Positions 18,331 through 29,980 of a stretch of 64,000 nt of DNA are shown piece after piece. A program made the translations under genes and the position numbers. A model generated the notes under the pieces. The model ran no database searches. It saw nothing but the letters and a program-made list of their open reading frames with translations, and had not been told where the DNA came from. The DNA is taken from positions 62,001-126,000 of the forward strand of contig JAHIQM010000020.1 in NCBI GenBank assembly GCA_018902545.1, given 5' to 3'. Source of the DNA: Pseudomonadota bacterium (GTDB lineage: Bacteria; Desulfobacterota; Desulfovibrionia; Desulfovibrionales; Desulfomicrobiaceae). Each line of letters begins with the position of its first letter. Positions within the stretch are counted from its first letter, which is position 1.

Positions 18331-19797
18331 TTAAACAAGCGGCGTTTCGGGCAATTTCGGAAGGTGCGTTTCCAGGGTCTGGGCCGCGCACAGGAGTGTT
18401 TCCTCTTCCATGTTGCCCGCGAAGAGCTGCAGGCCCACCGGCATGCCGGTGTCACCGCCCAGGCCAACGGGCAGGGAGAGTCCCGGCAAGCCGCTTAAGT
18501 TCAGGGAAATGGTAAAGATGTCGGTCAGGTACATCTGCAGCGGATCGGCCGTGTTTTCGCCGATGGCAAAGGCTGTGGTCGGGCAGGCCGGGCCGCAGAT
18601 CAGGTCGCATTTGTCCAGGACATTTAAAAAATCCTGGCGGATCAGGCGGCGGACCTGGGCAGCCTTCCTGTAATAGGCGTCGTAGTATCCGGCCGAGAGC
18701 ACGTAGGTGCCAAGCATGATGCGGCGCATGACCTCTTCCCCGAAGCCTTCCGAGCGGGAGCGGGTATACATGGTGGCCAGATCCTGGGTCTGGCTGCTGC
18801 GCAGCCCGTACCGGACGCCGTCGAAGCGGGCCAGGTTGGAGCTGGCTTCGGCCATGGCCAGGATGTAGTAGGTGGCGATGGCGTATTCGGTGTGCGGCAG
18901 GGACACGGGCACGATTTCGGCGCCCAGTGATTCGGCCAGCGTGATGGCGCTGCGGCAGGCCAGGTCGACTTCGGCCGAAAGCCCCTCGCCCCAGTACTGC
19001 TCAGGCAGTCCAAGGCGCAGGCCTTTCAGGGATTTGGCGTTTTTCAGCGCCTGCAGGTAGTCCGGCACCGGGGTGTTCACGCTGGTGGAATCCTTGGGAT
19101 CGTGACCGGCGATGACCTGCAGGATCTGGGCTGCGTCGGCCACGGTGCGGGTCATGGGTCCGGCCTGGTCCAGGGACGAGCCGTAGGCAATGAGCCCGCG
19201 GCGCGAAACCCTGCCGTAGCTGGGCTTGACGCCAACGATCCCGCAGAAGCTCGCGGGCTGGCGGATGGAGCCGCCCGTGTCCGTGCCGATGGAGGCGAAG
19301 CACTGGCCCGCCGCCACGCTGGCCGCTGAGCCGCCGCTGGAGCCGCCGGGGACGCGCGCGGTGTTCCAGGGATTTTTGGTGACCTTGAAGGCTGAGTTTT
19401 CCGTGGACGAGCCCATGGCGAATTCGTCCATATTGGACTTGGCCAGGATGATGGCCCCGGCGTCCTTGAGCCTAGTTACGCAGTGGGCATCATAGACCGG
19501 AACGAAGTTCTCGAGAATTTTGGAGCCGCAGGTGGTGGGCATGCCGACCGTGGCCAGGACGTCCTTGATGATGACGGGCACGCCCCACAGGGGTTTTGTG
19601 GCATCGGGACCGTGCGCGTCCATATCCTTGGCCTGGGCCAGGGCTTCATCTCCTGCGACATGCAGCAGGGCGTCAAGCCGCGGTTCGGTGGCGGCGATGC
19701 GTTCCAGGCAGGAACTCGTAGCGTCCTGGGCGCTGATCTCGCCGCTGCGCAGGAGATCTCGAATCCGGGTCAGGGAATGGGAAAAAAGCTGTGACAT
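18331..19797 (-). CDS. gatA: Aspartyl/glutamyl-tRNA amidotransferase subunit A
   Basis: Amidase subunit of GatCAB, which makes Gln-tRNA(Gln) or Asn-tRNA(Asn) by transamidation. The Lys-Ser-Ser triad is visible: IIKDVLAT near residue 75 for Lys, and [14 protein letters not shown] plus [12 protein letters not shown] for the serines. The length of 488 residues is typical. The ATG at 19797 has an AAGAGGAAA site; an earlier in-frame start adds 24 residues without homology. gatC lies 40 bases upstream in the same direction. gatB is not in the window. Confidence 0.96.
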   Translation of the reverse strand: MSQLFSHSLTRIRDLLRSGEISAQDATSSCLERIAATEPRLDALLHVAGDEALAQAKDMDAHGPDATKPLWGVPVIIKDVLATVGMPTTCGSKILENFVPVYDAHCVTRLKDAGAIILAKSNMDEFAMGSSTENSAFKVTKNPWNTARVPGGSSGGSAASVAAGQCFASIGTDTGGSIRQPASFCGIVGVKPSYGRVSRRGLIAYGSSLDQAGPMTRTVADAAQILQVIAGHDPKDSTSVNTPVPDYLQALKNAKSLKGLRLGLPEQYWGEGLSAEVDLACRSAITLAESLGAEIVPVSLPHTEYAIATYYILAMAEASSNLARFDGVRYGLRSSQTQDLATMYTRSRSEGFGEEVMRRIMLGTYVLSAGYYDAYYRKAAQVRRLIRQDFLNVLDKCDLICGPACPTTAFAIGENTADPLQMYLTDIFTISLNLSGLPGLSLPVGLGGDTGMPVGLQLFAGNMEEETLLCAAQTLETHLPKLPETPLV

Positions 19798-19837
19798 GAA
19801 AATTTCCTCTTGGAGCGGTTCTGCTGGACGAAGCGGA

Positions 19838-20122
19838 TCAGACGATGCGCGGCACGATGAAGTATTCACCGTCGCTTTCCGGCGCGTTGCGCAGGATGTC
19901 CGGGCGATCGAATTCCTTGGCGACTTCGTCGGCGCGCAGGAAACCGGGCTGCTCTACGGGGGTGTACATGGGCTCGACGTTTGCGGTGTCGAGTTCGTTG
20001 AGCTTGTCCATGTAGCCGAGGATGTCATCCATCTGGGCACCGATGCCGACGGCCTGCTGCGGGCTGATCTCAAGTCTGGCCAGGGTGGCGATGGCCAGTG
20101 CTTTTTCGGGGCTTATCTTCAT
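19838..20122 (-). CDS. gatC: Aspartyl/glutamyl-tRNA amidotransferase subunit C
   Basis: Small 94-residue subunit that stabilises GatA-GatB. It shows the family pattern: [10 protein letters not shown] near the N-terminus, a short helix with [27 protein letters not shown], and [30 protein letters not shown] at the C-terminus. The start at 20122 is chosen because the AAGG site is five bases upstream; the ATG six bases earlier would overlap that site. Its mRNA begins just after the LpoA-like gene, with the upstream stop about 8 bases before. Confidence 0.95.
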   Translation of the reverse strand: MKISPEKALAIATLARLEISPQQAVGIGAQMDDILGYMDKLNELDTANVEPMYTPVEQPGFLRADEVAKEFDRPDILRNAPESDGEYFIVPRIV

Positions 20123-20130
20123 GGTCATCC

Positions 20131-22059
20131 TTACTGCTTCTTGTTTTGGAGTTGGATCCGGCGTTCGTCGCGGCGGATTTGCCGCTGTTCCCGGGCCTGG
20201 CGGATTTTTCCCAGATCCGCCTGGACCATGCCCGACTGGGTCGGCTGGAACAGGAACATGTCCTGGGAAGCCTTGCCCGCGTCCCAGTGCATGGGCGCCA
20301 GAGCCCAGGGCATACGCCTGGCTGCTTCGGCCAGAGCCTGGTTGAAAGCCGTGGGCGAGCTTTGGCCTCCGCCGACCAGGGCGGTGAAACGGACGAAGTC
20401 GTAGCCCAGGGCTGCCCACATGTCCGCTTCCTCTTCGCCGCTTTCCAGCATGCCGCGCTTGAGGTTCTGGGCGCTTTGCGAGGAGAGGTCGTTGCTCCAC
20501 ACACCGGGGAAGACGGCAAGGTCGAAGTATTGCATCTCCAGATTGGGCTCGGGCAGGCTCTGTCCCCAGAGTTGCGGCCCGAAAAGAAGGAGCCGGGTTT
20601 CTTCGTAATAATGGAAAAGAGGGGCCAGCTGCTGCACCCGGAAAAGCGAGTCGGGCAGGAAAACCGCCTGGAAGGGCGGTTCCGGGTTCATGACGTCCTT
20701 GGCGCCGCTGGCACCCAGGAGGGATGCCAAGGCCTTGCCCCAGGTCGGCGGATTCTGGGCGTCATAGCCCCTGGTCGTGGAGATGCGTGCGCCCATGATC
20801 CGCGCCTGCTCCTGGAAGACATCGGACATGGCCGTGCCGAAGCGGTCCTGAGGATAGAGCACGGCCAAAGAGTTGACCCCGAGCTGCTCGCAGCCCCGGA
20901 TTATGGCTTGGGCCTGATCCGCCGGAGCACTGAAGAAACGCCATGCCTCCATGCCCTCGTCTTCGACGCTGGGCATGAAGGTCAGGAATCGTGAGGTGCG
21001 GTGCAGTCCCGCCAGCCTGATCTGTCCCCAGATCTCCTTGCGCAGGGGGCCGCCGATGATGGGCACGCCGCTCACCGCGCGCAGTTCATCCAGAAAGGTC
21101 GGGGATTCGGTATTGATGAGTTTTATAGCCGGGGCCTCGGTCTGAGCCCGACCCTCCCGCCAGGCCACGTCCGCGCCTTTGGCGATCTTCCAGCCGACCT
21201 CCGCGTAGGGTCCGGACAGGGGCAGCAGCAGGACCAGGTTCTGCTTGACCACGCCCATGTCTTGCTCCAGGGCGCGCAGGTTGCCGGCGAAGAAATCCTT
21301 GTTGGCCAGATTGCCGGTGCGCACGATGGCGGACAGGCTGGGCCAGACGGCGGTCCAATTGGCCTTGTCCTTGGCCAAAAGCTTCATGTTCCGCGCCCAG
21401 ACCACCATGGACCAGGGATAGGCGTTTGGGTCGGCTCCGAGGGCGCTGTCCAGAATCCTGTCCAATTCTTCGGCAGGCAGGGATTCCGCCCGGTTCAGGG
21501 CATTGACTTCCATCGCTCCCCGCGTGCCGTCATCCGGCACGGTCTTGTAGACAAGGCCCATGGCTTCGAAGGCCAGGCCGTATTCCGGGATGGCCCAGAA
21601 ATGGTCGGTAAGCTCCATCCCGGCCGCCATGCGCGTGGTCCAGTCCAGGTCAGCGCGTCCGGCGAGATCAATGAGAAAGCTCGCGTAGGCGTCTTTGCCC
21701 TTGCGGGCCAGGAGGAGTTGCGCGTTGGCCTGGTTCCAGTCCCAGGATGATACGGCTGTCTTGTTCTCGGCCTGCCACGATTGCAGGTTTTTTTCCGCCA
21801 GCTCGTACTCTCCGAGCTGAACTGCGCTGCCGACGGTGTTGCGCCAGGCCTCGCTGCGGCCGGGGTCTCCGGCGCGGGTCGTCTCCAGGTATTTGGTGTA
21901 TTTCTGCAGGGCCTTTTGCGGATCTTCGGCCTTGTGGCCGGGGAGGGCCGTTTTGGGCGTCGTCGTGGGTGTTGAGTACACGACCTTTTTGGCGCAGGAG
22001 GATGCGCCAAGGGCCAGGGCCAGTATGATGATGCAGAGGTACAGCGGTCTGATTTTCAT
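20131..22059 (-). CDS. LppC/LpoA-like periplasmic-binding lipoprotein (penicillin-binding protein activator family)
   Basis: A 642-residue protein with an N-terminal signal (YLCIIILALALGASSC) whose cysteine at about residue 22 is a probable lipidation site, though the -3 residue is Ala rather than Leu. Residues 45-290 are helical, TPR-like. Residues 300-600 are a type I periplasmic-binding-protein fold (VLLLPLSGPYAEVGWKIAKGADVAW, VPIIGGPL), as in LpoA, which activates PBP1a in E. coli. That function is a family inference. The ATG at 22059 follows the dnaK terminator. gatC lies 8 bases downstream. Confidence 0.82.
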   Translation of the reverse strand: MKIRPLYLCIIILALALGASSCAKKVVYSTPTTTPKTALPGHKAEDPQKALQKYTKYLETTRAGDPGRSEAWRNTVGSAVQLGEYELAEKNLQSWQAENKTAVSSWDWNQANAQLLLARKGKDAYASFLIDLAGRADLDWTTRMAAGMELTDHFWAIPEYGLAFEAMGLVYKTVPDDGTRGAMEVNALNRAESLPAEELDRILDSALGADPNAYPWSMVVWARNMKLLAKDKANWTAVWPSLSAIVRTGNLANKDFFAGNLRALEQDMGVVKQNLVLLLPLSGPYAEVGWKIAKGADVAWREGRAQTEAPAIKLINTESPTFLDELRAVSGVPIIGGPLRKEIWGQIRLAGLHRTSRFLTFMPSVEDEGMEAWRFFSAPADQAQAIIRGCEQLGVNSLAVLYPQDRFGTAMSDVFQEQARIMGARISTTRGYDAQNPPTWGKALASLLGASGAKDVMNPEPPFQAVFLPDSLFRVQQLAPLFHYYEETRLLLFGPQLWGQSLPEPNLEMQYFDLAVFPGVWSNDLSSQSAQNLKRGMLESGEEEADMWAALGYDFVRFTALVGGGQSSPTAFNQALAEAARRMPWALAPMHWDAGKASQDMFLFQPTQSGMVQADLGKIRQAREQRQIRRDERRIQLQNKKQ

Positions 22060-22106
22060 ATGATGCGAAGCCTGACGAAGGTCTGACGTGGGAGGGTCCC
22101 GGTTGA

Positions 22107-22141
22107 ATAAAAAAAAAGCCTGGCCCTCCAAAGGGCCAGGC
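22107..22141 (-). terminator. Rho-independent terminator after dnaK
   Basis: On the minus strand a 10-bp stem (GCCTGGCCCT / AGGGCCAGGC with a 4-base loop) is followed by nine T residues. It lies about 55 bases after the dnaK stop. Confidence 0.93.
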
Positions 22142-22196
22142 GCGAAGTATAGGGACCGGCAAATTGTCGTGTCAAGCCAATGCTTGTTGTCGGCTC

Positions 22197-24101
<1,905 letters not shown>

Positions 24102-24147
24102 TGTGGTCTCCTCGATATGAGAAATATTTTATGTAAAAATCGGGCAC

Positions 24148-24175
24148 AAATTAACGCCTAAAAAATGCTTGTAAA
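24148..24175 (-). promoter_or_regulatory. Candidate sigma70-type promoter for dnaK
   Basis: On the minus strand TTTACA (-35, 24170-24175) and TAATTT (-10, 24148-24153) are spaced by 16 bases, about 50 bases before the dnaK start. No CIRCE inverted repeat (the HrcA target) is visible nearby, and no clear sigma32 -35 (CTTGAA) is seen. Weak evidence. Confidence 0.35.
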
Positions 24176-24275
24176 GGGCGGGAGGTTCATTTTTTTGCGT
24201 AAAATGTCGTACGGGCGGGACGCGGCGAGTCCGCGAGACGGTCTCCGGGACGGTCCAGGCCCGATTAGTCCGGCA

Positions 24276-24309
24276 CAAAAAAGCCCCTGCCGCGCATGTC
24301 GGCAGGGGC
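24276..24309 (-). terminator. Rho-independent terminator after gap
   Basis: On the minus strand a nine-base stem (GCCCCTGCC paired with GGCAGGGGC) with a nine-base loop runs into six T residues. It lies about 25 bases after the gap stop. Confidence 0.9.
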
Positions 24310-24333
24310 CTAGGGCTTCGATTCCGGGAGGGA

Positions 24334-25353
24334 TCAGAGACCTTTTTGGGCCATGAGGTGGGCCAGGTCGGCCACACGGCAGGAGTAGCCCCATTCGTTG
24401 TCGTACCAGATCAGCACTTTGGCCAGATTTCCGGCCTGGACCGTGGTGAAATCCGCATCCACCACACCCGAGTGCGGATCGGCGATGAAGTCCGAGGACA
24501 CCAGCGCCTCTTCGGCGTAGCCCAGAATCCCTTTCAGTTCGCCGGCCGCGGCTTCCTTGAATGCGGCTTTGAGCTCTTCAGCCGTGGTGTCGCGTTCGAG
24601 CACGGCCACGAAATCCACCAGGGACACCGCAGGCACGGGCACGCGCACCGAATATCCGTCAAAGCGTCCGGCCATCTCGGGGATGACCTTGGCCACGGCC
24701 TTGGCCGCGCCCGTGGACGTCGGGATCATGTTGCAGGCCGCGGCCCGGGCCCGGCGCAGATCCTTGTGCGGCAGGTCGAGGATGCGCTGGTCGTTGGTGT
24801 ATGCGTGGATAGTGGTCAGCACGCCCTTGGCCACGCCGAATTTGGCGTGCATGATCTTGACCGCCGGGGCCAGGCAGTTGGTGGTGCAGGAGGCGTTGGA
24901 GACGATGTGGTGGATGGCCGGGTCGTACTTGTCTTCATTCACGCCGATGACCACGGTCAGGTCTTCGTCTTTGGATGGCGCGGTGATGATGACCTTCTTG
25001 GCCCCGCTCTCCAGGTGCTGCCCGGCTGTCGGTCCGGTGCGGAAGATGCCTGTGGATTCGATGACGATGTCCACCCCGCAAGCCTTCCAGGGGATGAGCC
25101 TCGGGTCGCGTTGGGCGAAACTCTTAACTTCCCACTCGCCGCCGATCCGGATGGTTTCGGCGTCGTCCTCAACCAATGGGGCGAAATGCCCGTAGGACGT
25201 GTCGTGGCGCAGCAGGTGGGCGTTGGTCCGCGTGTCGAAGAGGTCGTTGATGGCCACAACTTCCAGGGTGTCGCGGTGACGCTGCCAGATCGTCTTCAGG
25301 ACCTGGCGGCCGATGCGGCCAAAGCCGTTGATGCCGATGCGTGTCTTTCCCAT
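24334..25353 (-). CDS. gap: Glyceraldehyde-3-phosphate dehydrogenase
   Basis: Phosphorylating GAPDH of glycolysis and gluconeogenesis. The Rossmann start [20 protein letters not shown] is at the N-terminus, the catalytic [11 protein letters not shown] contains the nucleophilic Cys, and the C-terminal [11 protein letters not shown] motif is present. The 339 residues match the family. The start is immediately preceded by AGGGGGG and lies 8 bases after the GAF gene stop, so the two are probably co-transcribed. Confidence 0.97.
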   Translation of the reverse strand: MGKTRIGINGFGRIGRQVLKTIWQRHRDTLEVVAINDLFDTRTNAHLLRHDTSYGHFAPLVEDDAETIRIGGEWEVKSFAQRDPRLIPWKACGVDIVIESTGIFRTGPTAGQHLESGAKKVIITAPSKDEDLTVVIGVNEDKYDPAIHHIVSNASCTTNCLAPAVKIMHAKFGVAKGVLTTIHAYTNDQRILDLPHKDLRRARAAACNMIPTSTGAAKAVAKVIPEMAGRFDGYSVRVPVPAVSLVDFVAVLERDTTAEELKAAFKEAAAGELKGILGYAEEALVSSDFIADPHSGVVDADFTTVQAGNLAKVLIWYDNEWGYSCRVADLAHLMAQKGL

Positions 25354-25361
25354 ATTCCCCC

Positions 25362-25922
25362 CTAGTCCTCGAAGACCTGGTAGTCGTAGGCGTTGATCAG
25401 TTCCATCTGGCGCTTCAGGGTCTGGTGCATGCGCGCGTTTTCGATGGCAATGGCCGAAATGTTGGCGATGGCCTGCAGAAAGCCGATCTCCTCGTCGTCA
25501 AATTCCCGGCGTTCGCCGGTGTAGACCCGCAGCACCCCGATGGGGCGGCTGCCTTCCACGAAAAGGGGTGCGACAAGCACGGAAATCAGCCCTTCCCTGG
25601 CCGCTTCGCCGCCGTACTGAAAGCGGGGGTCCGAACCCGCGTCGGCGATCTGGACGACTTTGCCGGTGAAGGCTTCGCGGTCCAGGCCGCTCTTGGCCAC
25701 TTCGACCACGCCCTTTTGGGCGTAGCGCTCGCTGAGGCCAAAATAGGCCGCCGGTTTCAAGACTTTGCCGGTGCGGTCCAGGAGCCGGATGAAGCATCCC
25801 TTGACGCCCATGGCTCTGGTAACCTGTTCAGCGATGCGGCTTAAAACCTCGCTCGGGTCGAGACTCGAATTCACGGTTCGGCTGACTTCGTAAATAATTT
25901 CATAGAGGCGCTTCTTGCTCAT
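25362..25922 (-). CDS. GAF-domain protein
   Basis: A 186-residue cytoplasmic protein that is essentially one GAF sensor domain (residues 20-165), with no enzyme or DNA-binding module attached. Visible landmarks are [31 protein letters not shown] and the C-terminal helix [23 protein letters not shown] domains bind small ligands such as nucleotides. It is located 8 bases upstream of gap and could adjust its expression or act as a free-standing sensor. That is inference only. Confidence 0.85.
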   Translation of the reverse strand: MSKKRLYEIIYEVSRTVNSSLDPSEVLSRIAEQVTRAMGVKGCFIRLLDRTGKVLKPAAYFGLSERYAQKGVVEVAKSGLDREAFTGKVVQIADAGSDPRFQYGGEAAREGLISVLVAPLFVEGSRPIGVLRVYTGERREFDDEEIGFLQAIANISAIAIENARMHQTLKRQMELINAYDYQVFED

Positions 25923-26112
25923 GATTTCCTCCGTTCATGTCAAAAGACTTGCAGGCAACCATATACGACAACAAGGCCGGAGACCAATACATTTTCGCTT
26001 CTGAACAAAAATTGTAAATTGAATGATCAAACAATATGTCTTTTTCCCTGAGCTTCTTGAGTTTTCCCCATGCAGAGGATACGAGGCCCCAAAATCTTTT
26101 ACAGGAGTATTT

Positions 26113-26529
26113 ATGGAACGCACTTTTTCCATCATCAAACCCGACGCCGTCGCCCGCAACCTGCAGGGCGAGATCATGGCCATGGTTCAGAACGCGGGTC
26201 TGCGCATCAAAGGCATGAAAATGATCCAGCTGACCAGGGGCCAGGCTGAAGGCTTCTACGCCGTTCACAAGGAACGTCCCTTTTTTGGCAGCCTCGTGGA
26301 CTACATGTGTTCCGGTCCCTGCGTGGTCATGTGTCTGGAAGGCGACAACGCGGTGCAGAAATACCGCGATCTGATGGGCGCGACCAACAAGGACAACGCT
26401 GCCGAAGGCACCATCCGCAGGAAATACGCGCTGGACATCGAAAAGAACTCCTGCCACGGTTCCGACGGTCAGGATACCGCGGCCGTGGAGATCGCGTACT
26501 TCTTCAACGCACTGGAGTTGGTGGGATAA
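26113..26529 (+). CDS. ndk: Nucleoside diphosphate kinase
   Basis: Makes NTPs from NDPs with a phospho-histidine intermediate. The 138-residue protein begins [13 protein letters not shown], and the active-site text NSCHGSDG holds the catalytic His (near residue 116). The ATG at 26113 has an AGGAG site five bases upstream; an in-frame ATG 90 bases earlier is without homology. The stop overlaps the proC start (TAATG). Confidence 0.97.
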   Translation: MERTFSIIKPDAVARNLQGEIMAMVQNAGLRIKGMKMIQLTRGQAEGFYAVHKERPFFGSLVDYMCSGPCVVMCLEGDNAVQKYRDLMGATNKDNAAEGTIRRKYALDIEKNSCHGSDGQDTAAVEIAYFFNALELVG

Positions 26530-27320
26530 TGAAACGATTCGGGTTCATCGGGCTTGGAAACATGGGCGGGGCCATAGCCAGGGGGCTGGCCTCGGGCGGA
26601 GGATTCGACCTGCACGGGTTTGACCCCAATGAGGGCATGTGCCGTAAAAGTGCGGACATCATGACCATCCATCAGAGCGCCCGTGAACTGGCCGGGAATT
26701 CGGACTATGTCCTGCTGGCCGTCAAGCCGCAGGTCATGCATCCGGTGCTGGCCGACCTTGTCCCGGCCCTTGGACCCGATACCTGTCTTCTCTCCATCGC
26801 CGCAGGCGTGACCCTGGCCCAACTCGTGAACTGGTCCGGCGGGGGCTGCCCCGTGGTTCGCGTCATGCCCAACACTCCGGCCATGGTCGGCAAAGGCGTC
26901 TACGCCCTGTGCTTCGATCATCAGCTTGTGGACGCGACCTGTCGCCGGACCATCGAGGAGACTTTTGCCTCCATCGGCCAGGCCCATGTGCTGCCGGAAA
27001 AACTCTTCGACGCCTACACCGGCCTCATCGGTTCCGGACCGGCCTATGTCTATGCATTCATGGAAGGGCTCATCGACGCAGGCGTGACCCTCGGGCTGAC
27101 CCGGGCCCAGGCCACCAGCATGGTCGCGGGGCTGGTCTCCGGTTCAGCGCTGATGGCCGAGGCCGAAGGCGTTCACCCGACGCTGCTCAAGGAAATGGTC
27201 ACCTCGCCCGGAGGAACGACCATCGCCGGACTCAATGCCTTGGATGAACACCGTTTCAAATTCGCGCTCTCCCAGGCAGTCATGGCGGCCGCCAGACGCA
27301 GCCGGGAACTTGCAGACTAG
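26529..27320 (+). CDS. proC: Pyrroline-5-carboxylate reductase
   Basis: Last step of proline synthesis, NAD(P)H dependent. Starts [19 protein letters not shown] with the Rossmann GLGNMG. The signature near residue 235 is SPGGTTIAGLNALDE, and VRVMPNTPAMVGKG lies mid-protein. Length 263 residues. The start is coupled to the ndk stop (TAATG), with only a weak GGTGGGA upstream. Followed by a terminator-like hairpin. Confidence 0.97.
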   Translation: MKRFGFIGLGNMGGAIARGLASGGGFDLHGFDPNEGMCRKSADIMTIHQSARELAGNSDYVLLAVKPQVMHPVLADLVPALGPDTCLLSIAAGVTLAQLVNWSGGGCPVVRVMPNTPAMVGKGVYALCFDHQLVDATCRRTIEETFASIGQAHVLPEKLFDAYTGLIGSGPAYVYAFMEGLIDAGVTLGLTRAQATSMVAGLVSGSALMAEAEGVHPTLLKEMVTSPGGTTIAGLNALDEHRFKFALSQAVMAAARRSRELAD

Positions 27321-27342
27321 GGCGGCCGGGGGCCGCCTTTTT
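27321..27342 (+). terminator. Terminator after proC abutting the next start codon
   Basis: A 7-bp stem (GGCGGCC / GGCCGCC) with a GGG loop is followed by five T residues. The GNAT gene's ATG begins one base later, at 27344. Confidence 0.75.
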
Positions 27343-27343
27343 C

Positions 27344-27874
27344 ATGTCCTATTCATTTCGCAGCGCACGCATCCTCGCCCAGCCCGTGGCCGAAGCCGAC
27401 ACTTTGGACATAGAGGCTGTCTACACCGGCAACAGGGCGCTTCTGCTCCTGCTGGACCGCGAAAACGATCCTCTGGTTCTTGCGCGCCGCTTTGTCGAGG
27501 GCCGCAATATGCCTCCGCGGGGCTGTCCGTCCTGCCTGCACAACCTTGTGCTGCGCGAAGCCGGGTCGGGGGACGTCATGGGGCTCTTCGGTCTCTACAG
27601 GGGTTACCCCAAGGCCGACATCCTCTATGTCGGTGAACTCTTCCTGTGCCGGGAGTTCCAGGGCGTGGGACTTGGCCGTGAGGCGTACCTGAGCCTTGAG
27701 GCCATGCTGCGCCCTGGTCCCATGTCCCGTGTGAGGGTGGGGGTGGGGCTCAGGAACTGGAACGCCATGCGTTTCTGGATCAGGCTCGGGTTCTCGCAGG
27801 TCACGGGCATGAGCGGGGACCGGTCTTTTGGCCCCGGCAGGCACGCATTTCTGGAGCTGCAGAAAAATCTGTGA
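27344..27874 (+). CDS. GNAT family N-acetyltransferase
   Basis: A 176-residue protein with the GNAT fold. The acetyl-CoA motif A appears as LFLCREFQGVGLGREAYLSLE (Q/R-x-x-G-x-G near residues 106-110). It is followed by VRVGVGLRNWNAMRFWIRLGF, the usual motif B with an Asn-x-x-Ala helix. The substrate cannot be told. The start follows a terminator hairpin without a Shine-Dalgarno sequence, as for mnmA in this window. Another start could be used, but the homologous region begins close to residue 1. Confidence 0.82.
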   Translation: MSYSFRSARILAQPVAEADTLDIEAVYTGNRALLLLLDRENDPLVLARRFVEGRNMPPRGCPSCLHNLVLREAGSGDVMGLFGLYRGYPKADILYVGELFLCREFQGVGLGREAYLSLEAMLRPGPMSRVRVGVGLRNWNAMRFWIRLGFSQVTGMSGDRSFGPGRHAFLELQKNL

Positions 27875-27903
27875 TCGGGTTCTGGTCAGGGACGGGTAAT
27901 TTC

Positions 27904-27932
27904 TTGACATGACACGGCGGGCGGAGCTAAAC
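27904..27932 (+). promoter_or_regulatory. Candidate promoter of tRNA-Val
   Basis: TTGACA (27904-27909) followed after 17 bases by CTAAAC (27927-27932), placing +1 a few bases before the tRNA. The -35 is a perfect consensus; the -10 is poor. Confidence 0.45.
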
Positions 27933-27942
27933 GCAACTCCTC

Positions 27943-28018
27943 GGGCGATTAACTCAGCGGTGAGAGTGCCACCTTCACACGGTGGAAGTCACAGGTTCAA
28001 ATCCTGTATCGCCCACCA
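27943..28018 (+). tRNA. tRNA-Val (anticodon CAC), CCA encoded
   Basis: A full cloverleaf: acceptor stem GGGCGAT/ATCGCCC, D arm, anticodon stem CCACC/GGTGG with loop TTCACAC (CAC at 27976-27978, reading GTG codons), TpsiC arm ACAGGTTCAAATCCTGT and an encoded CCA end. Confidence 0.97.
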
Positions 28019-28029
28019 CCGACCGCACA

Positions 28030-28063
28030 AACCCTTTCAGGCAGCCGCCCGGAAGGGTTTTTT
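28030..28063 (+). terminator. Terminator after tRNA-Val
   Basis: AACCCTTTC (28030-28038) pairs with GAAGGGTT from 28052 and runs into six T residues. It sits 12 bases after the tRNA and just upstream of the methyltransferase start. Confidence 0.8.
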
Positions 28064-28080
28064 CGCTTATGGAGCATCCC

Positions 28081-28932
28081 ATGCAGATACAGGACGATTA
28101 CGAACTTCTCGACAGTGGCAACGGACAAAAACTGGAACGCTTCGGTTCGGTCATCCTGGCCCGCCCCTGCGCTCAGGCCGTGTGGGAGCCCTCGCGCCCC
28201 GAGCTCTGGGAGTCGGCCAGCGCCACCTTCGACCGCAAGGACGGCCTCAATTGGCGCGGCCGGGAACGTCTGCCCGAGGAATGGGTCGTGACCGTGCGCG
28301 GGGTGCGCATGCGGCTTTCAACCACGGATTTCGGCCATCTCGGTATTTTTCCTGAGACCCTCGACCTGTGGGAGTGGATTGCCGGAACCGTGCGCCGGGA
28401 GAGCGAGGAGCGCGGCGAGGCCCCGCACTTTCTGAACCTCTTCGCCTATTCCGGCGGCGCGACCCTGGCTGCTGCCCTGGCCGGGGCGCAGTGCTGCCAC
28501 CTCGACGCGTCCAAAGGCATGGTCGAATGGGCCCGGGCCAACGCGGCGCTGAATGATCTGCAGGATGCGGGAACCCGCTTCATTGTCGACGATGTGAGTG
28601 CGTTTCTGAGGCGCGAGGTGCGGCGAGGGCGCAAGTACGACTGCGTGCTGCTCGATCCTCCGTCCTTTGGCCGGGGCAAGCGCGGAGAACTCTACAAGGT
28701 CGAGAAGAACGTGCAGGAAACCCTGGATCTGGTTCGTCAGGTTTTGAGCGACACGCCGCTTTTCGTCATCCTGACCTCGCACACCCCGGGCTTTTCGCCC
28801 ATCGTGCTCAGGAATCTGCTGGAGCAGACTTTCGGGACAGGAACTCTGGCCTGCGGGGAGATGCTCCTGCACGGGGCAGAGGGCGTTCTGGATCTGCCCA
28901 GCGGCACATGGGGCAGATGGGAGGCGCGGTGA
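28081..28932 (+). CDS. Class I SAM-dependent methyltransferase, RlmI/RlmK-like
   Basis: A 283-residue methyltransferase of the RlmI type (23S rRNA m5C1962). The SAM motif is [19 protein letters not shown], the acidic D-A-S-K-G pair follows, and motif IV reads [20 protein letters not shown], which is characteristic of the family (DPPSF). Unlike E. coli RlmI it lacks the N-terminal PUA domain, so it is the shorter form, and rRNA target and position are unproven. The ATG at 28081 is preferred because GGAG lies seven bases upstream. Confidence 0.85.
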   Translation: MQIQDDYELLDSGNGQKLERFGSVILARPCAQAVWEPSRPELWESASATFDRKDGLNWRGRERLPEEWVVTVRGVRMRLSTTDFGHLGIFPETLDLWEWIAGTVRRESEERGEAPHFLNLFAYSGGATLAAALAGAQCCHLDASKGMVEWARANAALNDLQDAGTRFIVDDVSAFLRREVRRGRKYDCVLLDPPSFGRGKRGELYKVEKNVQETLDLVRQVLSDTPLFVILTSHTPGFSPIVLRNLLEQTFGTGTLACGEMLLHGAEGVLDLPSGTWGRWEAR

Positions 28933-28939
28933 TCCGGGG

Positions 28940-28960
28940 TTTCAAATTTGAGATTTGAAA
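28940..28960. terminator. AT-rich hairpin between convergent genes
   Basis: TTTCAAAT and ATTTGAAA pair around a 5-base loop. It lies between the stops of the methyltransferase and cbiB. It could act as a weak bidirectional terminator. Confidence 0.3.
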
Positions 28961-28993
28961 TTCAAGAGCCAAGGATCAGGCGTTTGATGCGTT

Positions 28994-29965
28994 TCAGCCG
29001 AGGCTCCACCAGTTCAGATAGCTGCCGGTCACGGTCAGGCTTATTGCGCAGAGCAGGGCGGCTAAGAGGAGCGCCCGCACCATGCCGCGAATCCGTTCCG
29101 TGGACCAGGGTACGCCCTGGGGGCCGATAAAGGGTTTGTCCTTGATCTGGCCGAAATAGCGGGTCGGGCCGCCCATGCTGACCCCGGCCACATGGGCGGC
29201 GGCGCTCATGGGCCAGCCCGCGTTGGGACTGTCCATGGTCCGGGCATCGCGCGCGATGCGTTCCCAGGCGGCAGGGCGAAGCAGTAGCCAGCCACTGGCC
29301 CAGATGGAGATGGCGGCCAGTCGGGCGGGCATCCAGGCCAGGATATCGTCGGCGCGCGCCCCGGCCTTGCCCAGTTCCTCGAAGCGCTCTGTGCGGTAGC
29401 CCCACATGGAATCCACGGTGCTCACGGCCTTGTAGGCCCACAGCGCGGCGGGTCCCAGCAGGCAGAGCCAGAAGAGGGGGGCCACGAAGCCGTCGTTGAA
29501 GTTTTCGGACAGGGTTTCGCCCAGGGCGCGGCAGACCTCGTCCTCGGTCATGTCTTCCGTGTCGCGGCTGACCAGCCCGGAGAGGTGCGCGCGGGCCGCC
29601 GCGAGCCGTCCGGATTCAAGGAGGTTCAGCACGGCGTTTGTCTCGCGCAGGAGGCAGCCCAGGGCCAGACCCGCGTAGCCGAGGTACAGGGCCAGGATCT
29701 CGCCCACCAGCGGCAGGCCGGTCAGCAGATGAACCACGAGTGCGCAGCCCCCGGCCACGGCGACGACGCTCAGGGCCCCGCCCATGCGCGGACCCAGGAA
29801 AAAGCCTTTTGCCCAGCCTTCGAGACGTTCCAGGGCCTTGCCGATGAGGCGTACCGGGTGCGGCCAGTCCCGGGGATCGCCAAAGAGCAGGTCCAGGGCC
29901 GTGCAGCCCAGCAGAAAGACGAAGAGTGACAGGTTCAGCGGCAGGCTGTAGAGCGTGTCGGGCAT
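28994..29965 (-). CDS. cbiB: Adenosylcobinamide-phosphate synthase (CbiB/CobD)
   Basis: Integral membrane protein that attaches aminopropanol phosphate to adenosylcobyric acid in cobalamin synthesis. 323 residues with four to five hydrophobic segments (near 8-28, 60-90, 160-185, 215-235, 295-315). Family landmarks are LDLLFGDPRDWPHPVRLIG, SRDTEDMTEDEVCRALGETLSENFNDG, APLFW, and STVDSMWGYR. No other cobalamin gene is adjacent, so the pathway is scattered. trmL is upstream by 16 bases on the same strand. Confidence 0.94.
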   Translation of the reverse strand: MPDTLYSLPLNLSLFVFLLGCTALDLLFGDPRDWPHPVRLIGKALERLEGWAKGFFLGPRMGGALSVVAVAGGCALVVHLLTGLPLVGEILALYLGYAGLALGCLLRETNAVLNLLESGRLAAARAHLSGLVSRDTEDMTEDEVCRALGETLSENFNDGFVAPLFWLCLLGPAALWAYKAVSTVDSMWGYRTERFEELGKAGARADDILAWMPARLAAISIWASGWLLLRPAAWERIARDARTMDSPNAGWPMSAAAHVAGVSMGGPTRYFGQIKDKPFIGPQGVPWSTERIRGMVRALLLAALLCAISLTVTGSYLNWWSLG

Positions 29966-29980
29966 GCGCGTCTCCGTTGG

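Noticed and set aside
24102-24333. CIRCE or sigma32 control of dnaK
   Set aside because: No TTAGCACTC/GAGTGCTAA pair and no CTTGAA-type -35 found in the region; only a weak sigma70-like pair remains.
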